From Lentisphaerae bacterium GWF2_57_35 (GTDB lineage: Bacteria > Verrucomicrobiota > Kiritimatiellia > CAIQIC01 > GWF2-57-35), in NCBI GenBank assembly GCA_001804865.1, contig MHBK01000019.1:62001-126000 (forward strand): a DNA stretch of 64,000 nucleotides. Direction: 5' to 3'. Below are positions 55,601-62,038 of the stretch, piece after piece. Both the position numbers and the translations under genes were made by a program. Every line of letters begins with the position of its first letter. Position 1 is the first letter of the stretch. Below the pieces are notes generated by a model. That model was not told the origin of the DNA, did not search any database, and saw nothing but the letters and a program-made list of their open reading frames with translations.

Positions 55601-58442
55601 AGTTGGGCTCCGAGTTGACCGAGATGCTGAAACATACCAGTTGCCCCGCGCCCACCGCGACCGTCACGTTCTGCCCGAAATAGCCGTAGGAGCTGTTCCA
55701 GCTCCAGAACGCCATGCCATACGAACCGCTTTGCGCGCCCCACGGCTCCCGGCCTGTGTCCTGCATCCGGAACCAATCGGCGGCGTCCGCCCCGGACCCG
55801 GTTTCGAAGCTTGGATTGCTCAGCAGGTTCGCGCTTTCCAGCAGCATGCCGGCGCCTGCCGCCGGGTAGTTCGTGTCGTCGTCCACCACCGAAAAAAGCA
55901 GGTTGCTGTTGATGGTCAACGCGCGGCGCACCGGCACGTCGTCGGCGCCGTTCGGCGCCGCAATATAGCCGCCGGCATCTGCGGTCTGCGGATCGGTTTC
56001 GCCGCTGACGGCCACATAATAAGTGTCGTTCCAGGACGTATTGGTGAGGTTGAAGGCGTTTTGCACGTAAGTCGTCACGCAGACGGCCCCGTTATAGCCG
56101 ACCAACCCGGTGAAGTTGGTGTCCTTGCCGAGAGCAGTTTCCACACCCGCTCCCGCGCGCGACAGCGGGTCCCAGTTCGGACAGACTCGCCCGTTCCTCG
56201 AACTCAGGTTGAACGACTCGTTCTGATTGGTCATGAATATGCCGTAAGGGCTTCGCCAGCGCACGGCAAAATCCAGCGGATCGGACGGATTGACCAGTTG
56301 CCCATCGGTGATAATCAGATCGTTGGTGGCGCCTATCGTGTAATTGGTGCCGACAAAAATCAGCTCGGCGGTCGGGCCGGGCCGCAGTTGGTTTAATTTC
56401 GTCAGTCCATCCCGGCGCGCGACTTCAAACCAGTTCGTGCCGATGCGGAGTTCGTCGAAGTAGACATTGCCGATGTTGTTGAGGTTGTCGAGATGAATGC
56501 CGCCCTTCATCCGGATGCCGGTGACTTGCTGAATATGCCCGGCGGCCAGCGTAGCGGTCACATCCCAGTACCCCTGGGGCTCCTCGCCGATGACTTCGTT
56601 CGTGCCGTACGCATTCGCGCTGAGCGCCCGCGTCGAGAAATCGTACTTCGCCACGAAGACATAATCGTTGCCCGTTCCGTTGAGCACGGTGCGCTGGCTG
56701 TTGGTGTCGGCGGCGGCGCCCAGCCACTTCAAACCCAGCACGTTGGCGCCGGGAACCTTGCCGACAAAAACGGATTCGGCGTCGTTGGACATCAGGTACA
56801 AGCCCGCATACCCGTTATCCGCTCCGCCCGCATGGTCGAAATTCTGTATCCAGGAAAAATAGACCTGGCCCGTGGTCATGACGAGCGACGAGTCGAATTG
56901 GCGCGTGGCGTACAGGAGGCTCCCGTTCGCCGTGGCGTCCAGCTTGCCCTTGTTGCCTGCAACCGACGGATAGCTCCATCGATTGCTGGGCATGCTTCCG
57001 GCCGCGTACGCATGCTGGTCGTTGTCCAAACACTCCCACAAATTGGTCCCCCAGCCCGTCCCGCCGCTCTGGTGGTACAGCCTTCCGCTGGACGGGGCAA
57101 ACCCTTCGTAGATGACCCGGACGGTCGGCGTCGGAATCAACAGCAAGCCTTCCCAGTTGGTAGCCGCCCGCACTTCGTCGAAGTAGCACGCGCCCGGCGT
57201 CTGCCCCGCGGGCCCGCCCGCTCCGATGCGAAGGCCGTTGATGAAAACAATCCGATCCACCGAAACGGTGACCGTCGCATCCCAGGACACAGGTTCGACC
57301 GACGGGATCTCGTCGGTCTTCCAATAAGCCTTTCCCTGGAACGTCCGTTCCCCGAAATCGTACTTTCCCACGATCAGGTAATCGTTGCCGCCGCCCGCCG
57401 TCAGCGTGTAGGACGAGGTCGCGCAGTTGCCGCCGTCTTCATAACTCGAAAGCCCGAACCGTTGGTCCGCCGCGCTGATCTCGCCGAGAAACGCCCGCTC
57501 GCTGTCGTTGCTCATGAGCGAAAGCCCCATCCATTTGTCCGCGCCGGAAAATTCATAATTCACCAGGCACGCAACGTACAGCGAGCCGCCGGCGACGGGC
57601 CGGATCGGTCGGTAGGCCGCGCGTACTTCACCGTTGCCGGGCGTGACGACCGCCTTGTTTCCGTGGTTAATCGGATAGCCGGACACGTTGCCGAAACTGC
57701 CGTCGGCGATGGTGAAGCTGCCCGGATTGCTTTCGATCCAGTGGTTGGTAAAACCGTTTCCGCGATCCTTGTCGTTGAGCGCGTTGTCGTAATCCGGGTC
57801 ATAGGAAAACTCTTCCACGATTTCCCCGTCCGCGTAATTCAGAGTGCGGTCATACATCAGGGCGCCATCCCACTTGTACGACTGACTGCCCGACCCCGTC
57901 GGCGGTCTCGCCGGATAGGAAATCTCCGGACGCACATACGCCGTCCCCGCCAGGACGGCGCCCGTCACGGAGTAGGTCTGCCACGACCCCGCCGCAATCG
58001 ATCCGGAGGGATAGATATTGGTGACCGCGCCGATCAGCGTCGCGGCATCGCTCTGATAAAACTCCAGCTTGCACGCGATGTCGCAGTTGGCAAATTCGTT
58101 GTCCTTGTAGCCCCGGACGCGCAGGTAATACCGGGTGTTGGCGCCGGCCGAAATACTCAGTTGCCGGAAGCCGCCCCCGGCGCTGTTCCAGCCCCAAAAG
58201 GCCATGCCGTAGCTCCCCGACTCGGCCGCCCAGCCTTCGCGTCCGCAGTCCGACCAGCGGCTCCAGTTGTCGGCATCCGTTCCCGACCCGCTTTCAAAGC
58301 CCGGATTGCTCAGCAGATTGCCCTGCGCCGTCATGGCCCCCGCCAGCCAAAACACAAACCAGGCGGTTTTCCAACGATTGGAAAAAACGAACGTAAATTT
58401 TCCAATGATTGGAAAATTTGCCGGCAGATTGTTTTTTTTCAT
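46677..58442 (-). CDS. Giant 3921-residue surface protein with repeated CBM-like and Calx-beta-like modules
   Basis: ATG 58442 is preferred (GGGGAG about 10 bases upstream) over GTG 58457. A signal peptide covers about 25-45 (VFWLAGAMTAQG). At least five carbohydrate-binding-like jelly-roll modules beginning with NLLSNPGFESGSG or similar lie at about 37-200, 870-1037, 1334-1500, 2384-2547 and 2700-2880. They are joined by modules with the recurring motif VVDDD (Calx-beta-like), and a lamin-tail domain lies at about 2104-2225 (ELFISEYVEGSSFNKYIEIF). FN3-like regions and a C-terminal beta domain of about 240 residues follow. Modules 2 and 3 are near-identical. No enzyme motif was found. It is probably an adhesin or glycan-binding surface protein. 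The two palindromes at 58367 and 58398 fall in codons about 10-26. Confidence 0.85.
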   Translation of the reverse strand: MKKNNLPANFPIIGKFTFVFSNRWKTAWFVFWLAGAMTAQGNLLSNPGFESGSGTDADNWSRWSDCGREGWAAESGSYGMAFWGWNSAGGGFRQLSISAGANTRYYLRVRGYKDNEFANCDIACKLEFYQSDAATLIGAVTNIYPSGSIAAGSWQTYSVTGAVLAGTAYVRPEISYPARPPTGSGSQSYKWDGALMYDRTLNYADGEIVEEFSYDPDYDNALNDKDRGNGFTNHWIESNPGSFTIADGSFGNVSGYPINHGNKAVVTPGNGEVRAAYRPIRPVAGGSLYVACLVNYEFSGADKWMGLSLMSNDSERAFLGEISAADQRFGLSSYEDGGNCATSSYTLTAGGGNDYLIVGKYDFGERTFQGKAYWKTDEIPSVEPVSWDATVTVSVDRIVFINGLRIGAGGPAGQTPGACYFDEVRAATNWEGLLLIPTPTVRVIYEGFAPSSGRLYHQSGGTGWGTNLWECLDNDQHAYAAGSMPSNRWSYPSVAGNKGKLDATANGSLLYATRQFDSSLVMTTGQVYFSWIQNFDHAGGADNGYAGLYLMSNDAESVFVGKVPGANVLGLKWLGAAADTNSQRTVLNGTGNDYVFVAKYDFSTRALSANAYGTNEVIGEEPQGYWDVTATLAAGHIQQVTGIRMKGGIHLDNLNNIGNVYFDELRIGTNWFEVARRDGLTKLNQLRPGPTAELIFVGTNYTIGATNDLIITDGQLVNPSDPLDFAVRWRSPYGIFMTNQNESFNLSSRNGRVCPNWDPLSRAGAGVETALGKDTNFTGLVGYNGAVCVTTYVQNAFNLTNTSWNDTYYVAVSGETDPQTADAGGYIAAPNGADDVPVRRALTINSNLLFSVVDDDTNYPAAGAGMLLESANLLSNPSFETGSGADAADWFRMQDTGREPWGAQSGSYGMAFWSWNSSYGYFGQNVTVAVGAGQLVCFSISVNSEPNFTSSSSDVKMVLEFWAGATMAYALTNNIYSAMLAHAGSWGQHRFLCTNNVAGITKVVPVIDSRNWGGAGCSSCAVKWDDASLSLFTLIGKPLSVFVGAADYSTIGTIVTHTLTDAQLVGLNAGSPLRLIVEGYDQDSGLSRGTNAPDIQTILHIDNLATNDGAHYWAEGSSSSSTNSGTTNTWRWTEALAAATVQSMMDAGSNAVSMTIRDADLDRAGDQLSLSNVLVGYLKIVDDDALPPDISGSGGSYLRFNGEPTTIYDRDLANNLTITTRVKDASSGVFGGTSNQFWLYKPTGLWFGPSNWTVTPAQGSAQSSYDAGQTLGVEVPVPYDDRVLGVWTCAIAVTDCDTDRADDNFTVVSNLPFAVIDDDADYPSSGSGTLVESGNLLINPGFEAGSGADASSWFRMQDAGREPWGARSGSYGMAFWSWNTSYGYFGQNVTVSVSAGQLLAFSIWVNAEPNFTSTSSDVNMILEFWAGATMAYALTNNIYSDMLAHAGSWGQHRFLCTNNAAGITKVVPVIDSRNWGGAGCSSCAVKWDDASLTSFTLTGKPLRVYVGATDYSSAGVIVTHNLTDGQLAGLSGASPLRLMVEGYDKDSGLAFETGSSEIDTVIHVDHMTTNDGTHYWADGSSVITTNLNSTNTWRWSSALDGATIQAMIDAGSNAVSITVRDADVDRPADQLCLSNVVVGYLKIVDDDALPPDISGLGGSYLRFNGNASTISDADLARNLTITTRVKDAASGVFGGASNQFWLYKPSGLWFGPSNWIVTPVEGSAQSLYQSSQVLGVDVPVPYDDRVLGTWTCLIAVTEFESDRPGDAFTVVSNLPFTVVDDDTAPPVRRTFSDNAWGAGMSANYFIVATNGLIVSTRSDSSVNVHFRVTDGYLAQLSPAQSFQMVFGAMDVGSGLSRTNEGSATNVYMSYSVGTALSGVITGFDQTLSSPPTTNAVMTNVWTFTDNSFITRDVISNLVFVPGGSNAVWVTIPDSDSDRTNDQAVLSSDRVGWLSVVDDDSSKPVLSSVHFNGVTNRVTDESLAASGFSFTGLVQDASGIVGTNNPTLQLFNPAGAISGTEFMTNPLVADGSGVAPVSVGRTNLPVAFADRILGTWTARVSVTDLDDDGWGLGDRTTTTTNYAFLVVDEDTQPPSLIGGKLTAGSGSIGSGELFISEYVEGSSFNKYIEIFNGTDSPVDLGGYFIAVYFDGNTTPTGVNNPIPLSGSLLPGAVYVLAHSSAAGWSGVPDQTSGNCSFNGNDAVALLHQLTTVDVVGVIGDAATFAEDATLVRKMTVINPSTTYAASQWESHAMDAFDFLGSHSGPATDWDLRSGLVTITGQIQDASGIYISESAPSYAIYNNLGAACVTAHAFSQQPAVDGAAASPEPLSDLLPAVGYSQITVGIWTARVTSTDYDLDRPSDSITGVSSVAFTVIDDDPGYPVVGNLLVNPGFEEGAGAAATGWFCTADAGREAWAWMNGVAGMAFWSWNASYGSFGQFVEAKFDAGQVVTFTIWGNAEPNFTSLTSEGFMKIEFWSGASMAYAVTNDIYAQLLANAGNWSPFRFTCTNSANGITRIAPMIVSGNWGGSCSSCSLKWDNATLSLGRPLQVFVNGTNATSSDFGVAVHTVTDGDLADLSSLQLVLEGYDSGSGLLRGAADPGTGTVLHVSNLTTNDGAHYWPAGSSLLTTTPGATSAWQWTSALTGPAIQALMNGGSNAVLATFRDADFDRVNDQLSLSNRLAGYLRVIDDDTTAPTAGPLAGTLLYNSSFELLGSASNRAYAWEPGTSDGHGMCWGPATREPWRARSGAYALALNNWSLGTNAGVWQQVTNNSTAGTTWNGSAWFWSDNGVDAGLGLYVFTAAVCQVKIEFFDGAFNLIDSAVQPFMPPGETWTQITLSKTSPVETAWVRFVAEVQGTGSSGSDPAGGALELDDVMFGPSMPLAVRVGNVFMAGSEATTNAVFTIRDSELGTNALWLYLGAYDVQSGMARGTANSSTQSSVSVEGYTANNVANYLAAESSGGPSTTAGTFSVWRWNTLSAAQVNSMIAAGSNRVTARLIDDDDDRASDQAFQAGSLYGCLRVIDDDTNAPIARDLMLKGGETITDGDLRFGLWAISLTLEDYSGIPMSTNGNYLAPSYSLVNSSGDVVQADIKWNVSTKMALSNVWIVSRAANGIPYELVQTGLYRFVWSAQDLDNDRASDAVQTLNNGAILDGTNEFFVADDDEIPPTSPSNIFLSPVTWTNRNHFVLTFDRATDRSGIYEYRVSTNTAMPSTWLDGEPLPATYITNTLPLAISNGSFEVGSDELDIPPYPECTNSWQSYSDGGYLHFAGDIGGQDGSLASRHILEAGSRPDGSPRYTLCSQDVYIYNQDKQRPYIEFGGYFRGNLSRVGVGGNKCAAFLKAEGFNANSSRTWIVENEWDDDHNHAPLTGVNATTWTQNVLTVTNGSADTEFIRFSCGISGHNSALACTGYWDNLSFIVTMPTISGVIYTNAPSGITTNWFFSLDDDDDRVGDRLISPITNFALMFDAIAPTQIVNVSATPGADEFSEVEVAWSKPNDGGGVPGTPLSPWRAYKVYYTDSSVIPTTNSPHVSMELYPCLTNRLTESIVLSNMVWGTEYNLSVSGVDAAGNEGDLSPPFTVLLPGFFVTQGIVEASTPLGRADIAWTAANGVAYDLLYCDAADFSSALSNRWSKIGGIVGSMLSDTGDVAEGRAPPKQLGHLMRFYRAAQKDRWLTNLTRRIASEEVYVMKAIALQPGCNWVSFPGYPDTCTAARVLGHDLPSAAAEGLATRVSWYRREALAIATQTIWLSSSPLRWQLDSENADELLVPLEQGVVIEIPTNLPTAQTLLFIGRVPTNAMQQVISGGTARNPAYNFTSFAMPRNLHPSQMNLLESGFKGAGRPSNSDKLFKYDRINGQIAGAGLWFKTNDSTWRQATGVNGSLVSSGYFTPDDGILIMTIHTNDWTWTNRLLYLPPTKYMSP
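53098..55875. repeat. Intragenic tandem duplication, unit 1389 bp
   Basis: The segment 53098-54486 recurs at 54487-55875 with high nucleotide identity; for example CCACGGTTCC at 54351 corresponds to CCACGGCTCC at 55740. The unit is exactly 463 codons, so the reading frame is kept. Each unit encodes one jelly-roll plus linking Calx-beta-like modules. Confidence 0.85.
58367..58385. repeat. 19-bp palindrome TTTTCCAACGATTGGAAAA
   Basis: Fourth copy of the palindrome, in the first codons of the giant gene (FSNRWK). Confidence 0.85.
58398..58416. repeat. 19-bp palindrome TTTTCCAATGATTGGAAAA
   Basis: Fifth copy, a perfect odd-length palindrome, 31 bp from the previous one and in a different reading frame (FPIIGKF). 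It lies 26-44 bp inside the giant gene. Confidence 0.9.
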
Positions 58443-58458
58443 GAGTACACTCCCCACC

Positions 58459-59403
58459 TTACTCCTCCATCAAGCGAACCCGATAATGACCGGACGCGCT
58501 CAACTCATCCTTCGGAATGGAGGTCTCCGTCACGGGACCGGTCGCCGTCACCACCTCGCCCAACGGCATAAAGTCCGGATGCGAGTGCAAGTCGTCCCGG
58601 GTGAATTCCACTTGATATCGTTTGCCTTCCGCCGACGGCCAGAAAAGCGTCATCGTCCCGTCGACATTCAGACGAGCTATCGCCAGGACAAAAACAGACT
58701 CCCGGTCCGTCGGATCGGTTCCCGCCCGCAGCTCCAGATCGTCGCTGATGCCGTCGCCGTCGGAATCGGTTTGGTCGGGATTCGAACCCAGACTTTCCTC
58801 CATGGAATTGCTCACGCCGTCCCCGTCCGAGTCCTCGCTGTCGAGCGGATTCATCGCGCTCATGGACACGTCATAACTGCTGCTCGAGCCATCCACCGTG
58901 AAGACTGCGGAGTCGCTGTAAAACGAAGCCTCCTGCCGGCTCGGCGCATTGAACGCGCGGACAAACAAGCGCGCGCCGGGAAGCGGTTTGTTCTCGGCAA
59001 AGCGAAAATAAAACAGACCGGAATTTGTCAGGCCCATCGCCGTGCGGCTTCCAATATGGGAAACGCCCCCCGTGATGACCACATTGCGCGGATCGGGCGT
59101 TCCGTCGAGAGCCGGCGGATAAACGACTCCATTCGTCGTCAAAAGAAGTTCCACTCGATCGCACCGATCGGTCGACATCGTCGCCGCCCCCGTCAGATTC
59201 CGGCCAAACTCGTTCTGAACGGGTTGGGAAACGCCGATGTACATCGGATACGAAAGATAGGCTTGAGCCATCGGCACAAAGAGAAATGCCATCCAGCCCA
59301 GCATGATCGCCGCCCCATGACGGGAAACACGGGTAATTCTAAGATGAGCCCTATCAGGTCCTCCACGCGAGAGGCCCTGCCTTCTCCCTGTTGCGTACTC
59401 CAT
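58459..59403 (-). CDS. Small TSP3 secreted protein upstream of the giant protein
   Basis: The 314-residue product starts at ATG 59403 with GGGAGG a few bases upstream. A signal segment covers about 32-48 (AIMLGWMAFLFVPMAQA). A beta-rich domain follows (VELLLTTNGVVYPPAL, then FYFRFAENKPLPGARLFVRA), then two TSP3 repeats at about 190-235 (EDSDGDGVSNSMEE, TDSDGDGISDDLELRAG). A C-terminal beta domain ends HYRVRLMEE. The stop lies 16 bp before the giant gene's ATG, so the pair is probably one operon. Upstream are LacI-type operator-like sites. The function is unknown; it is probably a cofactor of the giant protein. Confidence 0.8.
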   Translation of the reverse strand: MEYATGRRQGLSRGGPDRAHLRITRVSRHGAAIMLGWMAFLFVPMAQAYLSYPMYIGVSQPVQNEFGRNLTGAATMSTDRCDRVELLLTTNGVVYPPALDGTPDPRNVVITGGVSHIGSRTAMGLTNSGLFYFRFAENKPLPGARLFVRAFNAPSRQEASFYSDSAVFTVDGSSSSYDVSMSAMNPLDSEDSDGDGVSNSMEESLGSNPDQTDSDGDGISDDLELRAGTDPTDRESVFVLAIARLNVDGTMTLFWPSAEGKRYQVEFTRDDLHSHPDFMPLGEVVTATGPVTETSIPKDELSASGHYRVRLMEE

Positions 59404-59477
59404 ACATCCTCCCTCATCAGCTTCCTGCCCGCGAAGGGACTCCTCCGCCTGATTTGGGCAAAATCAACCAATATATT

Positions 59478-59543
59478 GAGAGCGGTTGCAGGTTTATATG
59501 CAATCGCTTGCATTGTCAATGTGTATTTTTGCAATCGGTTGCT
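59478..59543. promoter_or_regulatory. LacI-type operator-like sites upstream of TSP3/giant operon
   Basis: Sites AGAGCGGTTGCA (about 59479-59490), TGCAATCGCTTGCA (59499-59512) and TGCAATCGGTTGCT (59530-59543) lie 75-140 bp upstream of the ATG at 59403. The second is palindromic around the central CG and matches the LacI-type consensus TGNAANCGNTTNCA fully. Confidence 0.55.
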
Positions 59544-59601
59544 ATTGCGGATGCATTTTCGAGGATAGATTTGAATTTAGAACGGCCTGTAGAAAAGGAA
59601 A

Positions 59602-59626
59602 GCCCGTCTTCGGAGAAGCCGGGCCA
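59602..59626. repeat. Short family C palindrome
   Basis: GCCCGTCTTC and GAGAAGCCGGGCC form an imperfect stem, a shortened version of 43866-43927. It lies in the gap before the GH31 stop at 59703. Confidence 0.65.
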
Positions 59627-59702
59627 CCAACCATCAAATCACCAAGCCCCCTTGGACGTTGGACTTTGGACTCCCCTGGACCTTGGACTCTATTGGACTT
59701 TG

Positions 59703-61892
59703 TTAGATCAGAATCCGAATTTCAACCGGTTCGTTGGCGCTATCGACGGCCACTTCGCAGAAGGTATGACCGGACGTCACCGTTCCCGCCAGGCACTGAT
59801 TCGTCTTGCGAGACTTGGCGGTTTTCCATTCGCCCGATCCGACTTTGACTTCGGCCAGGACATGGGCATCGGCCTCCACCCGGCAGCGGACGACATAACG
59901 TCGCTTGGCCGGCATGCCCTTGTAGGCGCCGCGAGGAGCGGCAATCTGGAACAAGATCACGCCCTGGCTCAGACGCCCCGACACCTGGGTAACGGCAAAC
60001 TTCCCTTTTTTGTAGTCGAGGCTCTCGCCGTCGTCTTCGTAGAGTTCGTATTCGGATTTCTCCACAGCACTCGGGAAATAGTCAAAATGGATTTCCTCCG
60101 GCACGCTTGTACCGAGGCTCTTGCCGACCTTCTGACTCGGCAGGATCGCCCCTTCGCGGACATACGTCGGGATGCGCTCGATGGGAATATCGACATAGCC
60201 GTCCAGCATGCCCTGGTAGCGCTCGTCGGTTTCCAACCCGAACCAGCGGCCGTTCGGGAAGTAGGCGCGCTTGCGCTGAACGCCGGTTTTCTTTTCGACG
60301 GGACCGTCGGCCGGAATCACCAGCAGCTCGCGGCCGATCGCGTACTGATGCTTGCGGTAGAGCGCGCCGCCGTCGTTGTCGTTGAATTCCAAGTACAGCG
60401 GACGGATCAACGGCAGGCCCTGGTCATGAGCCTCGCGCGCCAGCCCGTAGAAATACGGAGCCAGCGCATAGCGGATGTGCGTCTGCTTGCGGAAAAGGGC
60501 TTTCGTGTTTTCGCTGTAGTGCCAGGGCTCGCGGATGCCGTGATCGCTGTGCGTCCGGAACACGGGGCTCATCGCGCCGAACTGGCACCAACGGACGAAC
60601 AACTCTTCCTCGACTTTCTCGCGGCAGAAGAAACCGCCGATGTCGTGCGACCAATACGCCGCGCCCAGCCCGCCGGAGCGCACCGTGAATTCGATCTGGT
60701 ATTGCAGCATGTTCCATTCCGACGGCGTATCGCCGGAAAACTGGACCGGATAGCGGTGCGAACCGATGCCGCCCCAACGGGACAAAATCATGCCGCGCTT
60801 GTTCGTTTTTTCCTCGGCCAGCTCGAAATACGTCTTGTTGGCCCAAAGCTGGCTGTCGAGATTCGCGAACGGCGATTTGATCCAGCCGTCCACCCACCAG
60901 AAATCCATCCCCTGATCGAACAGTGGTCCCAGCACCAAGTCTTTCCACGCTTGCAGGGCCTTCGGATTGGACCAGTCGCACGCCCATTGGCCTTGATGCG
61001 GCAAGGGTCCCAAGCGCTTCTGAATGGCCGGTATGTGGCTGTCCTCGGGCGGCAAACTGTCGTAGTTGTCATAGCCCGGATGATCGTTCAACGAAGTCTG
61101 CAGACCCATATCGTGCAACGCCTTCATCGTCTTTTCCGGCTTCGGGAAATATTTCTTGTTCCAGTCGTAGCCGCCCCAGCCGCCGCGCCAGTCGGTATCG
61201 ACGATCATCACGTCGATGGGAATATCTTCTTTTTGGTAGCGACGGGCCAACTCGAGAATTTCCTTGTCGGTGTAAGCATACCAGCGCGAATACCAGAAGC
61301 CGAACGTCCAGCGCGGCACCATCGGGATAGGTCCGAACACCGTCACGAAATCCTGCAGAGCGCCTTTGTAGTCGTTGCCGTAGGCGAAGAAATAACCGTC
61401 GAACTGAACCACATTGCCGCGATTCTCGGGCCAGTTGGCCTTTTTGTTCAAATACACGCGCGGCTCGTCCGCCAGGAAATGTCCGCCGTCGGTGCTCAAA
61501 ATGCCTTCCACGGGAAAATGATTCGGGCCGCCGCACCACTTCCACTGATCGAGCGAGCGCGTCACCGTGCCCAGATTGCCGCCGTCCTTCTTGCCCGGCG
61601 CCCAGACCATCCGCTGGCCCTCCTTGTTCTTATGGACAATCGTTAGATTCTCCGCCGAAAACACCTGGTTGTTGTCCTCGTAGCTCAGCTCGAATTGAGC
61701 GGTCTTGATCGTCAGCGTTTTTCCCTCGATCGCCACCTCCGCCTTAGCCGCCTTGGCCATTTTCTCCCCTACCAACAGCGACGGCCCCTCGCTGAACCTC
61801 CCACCCCACGAAAATTCCAAACGAACGCACCGGGACGAATAAACCGTGAAACGCGCATTACCGAAGGTCACAGGGGTCTGCCGGACGGACAT
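59703..61892 (-). CDS. GH31 alpha-glycosidase
   Basis: The 729-residue protein starts at ATG 61892 with AAAGGAG 8 bases upstream. An N-terminal beta-sandwich leads into the barrel with RWTFGFWYSRWYAYTDKEIL, VMIVDTDWRGG and DFWWVDGW, where Asp335 is the expected nucleophile. SGDTPSEW follows, where Asp388 is the expected acid/base, then SHDIGGFF and SPVFRTHSDH. A C-terminal DUF5110-like beta domain ends the protein. The usual GH31 nucleophile motif WxDMNE is WVDGW here, so specificity for common alpha-glucosides is uncertain. There is no signal peptide. Upstream CG-centred sites suggest LacI-type control. Confidence 0.9.
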   Translation of the reverse strand: MSVRQTPVTFGNARFTVYSSRCVRLEFSWGGRFSEGPSLLVGEKMAKAAKAEVAIEGKTLTIKTAQFELSYEDNNQVFSAENLTIVHKNKEGQRMVWAPGKKDGGNLGTVTRSLDQWKWCGGPNHFPVEGILSTDGGHFLADEPRVYLNKKANWPENRGNVVQFDGYFFAYGNDYKGALQDFVTVFGPIPMVPRWTFGFWYSRWYAYTDKEILELARRYQKEDIPIDVMIVDTDWRGGWGGYDWNKKYFPKPEKTMKALHDMGLQTSLNDHPGYDNYDSLPPEDSHIPAIQKRLGPLPHQGQWACDWSNPKALQAWKDLVLGPLFDQGMDFWWVDGWIKSPFANLDSQLWANKTYFELAEEKTNKRGMILSRWGGIGSHRYPVQFSGDTPSEWNMLQYQIEFTVRSGGLGAAYWSHDIGGFFCREKVEEELFVRWCQFGAMSPVFRTHSDHGIREPWHYSENTKALFRKQTHIRYALAPYFYGLAREAHDQGLPLIRPLYLEFNDNDGGALYRKHQYAIGRELLVIPADGPVEKKTGVQRKRAYFPNGRWFGLETDERYQGMLDGYVDIPIERIPTYVREGAILPSQKVGKSLGTSVPEEIHFDYFPSAVEKSEYELYEDDGESLDYKKGKFAVTQVSGRLSQGVILFQIAAPRGAYKGMPAKRRYVVRCRVEADAHVLAEVKVGSGEWKTAKSRKTNQCLAGTVTSGHTFCEVAVDSANEPVEIRILI

Positions 61893-61920
61893 GATTCAAT
61901 CTCCTTTAAAAACAGCCTGC

Positions 61921-61983
61921 TAAAGCGTTTTAACAAATCGGAACAAAGCCTACGAAATGCCGGGGAAAATGCAAGCGGTTTTT
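61921..61983. promoter_or_regulatory. LacI-type operator-like sites upstream of GH31 gene
   Basis: TAAAGCGTTTTA at 61921-61932 and TGCAAGCGGTTTTT at 61970-61983 both have the AAnCGnTT core. They lie about 30-90 bp upstream of the GH31 start at 61892. Confidence 0.5.
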
Positions 61984-62038
61984 GGAGGGTTGTACATCTT
62001 GCCCAAAAGCCCAAATGCTGCCGCTGTCGCAGGATCGC

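Noticed and set aside
46677..59403. PEP-CTERM, LPXTG or type IX sorting signals at the C-termini of surface proteins
   Set aside because: None of the typical motifs is visible at the ends of the proteins checked.
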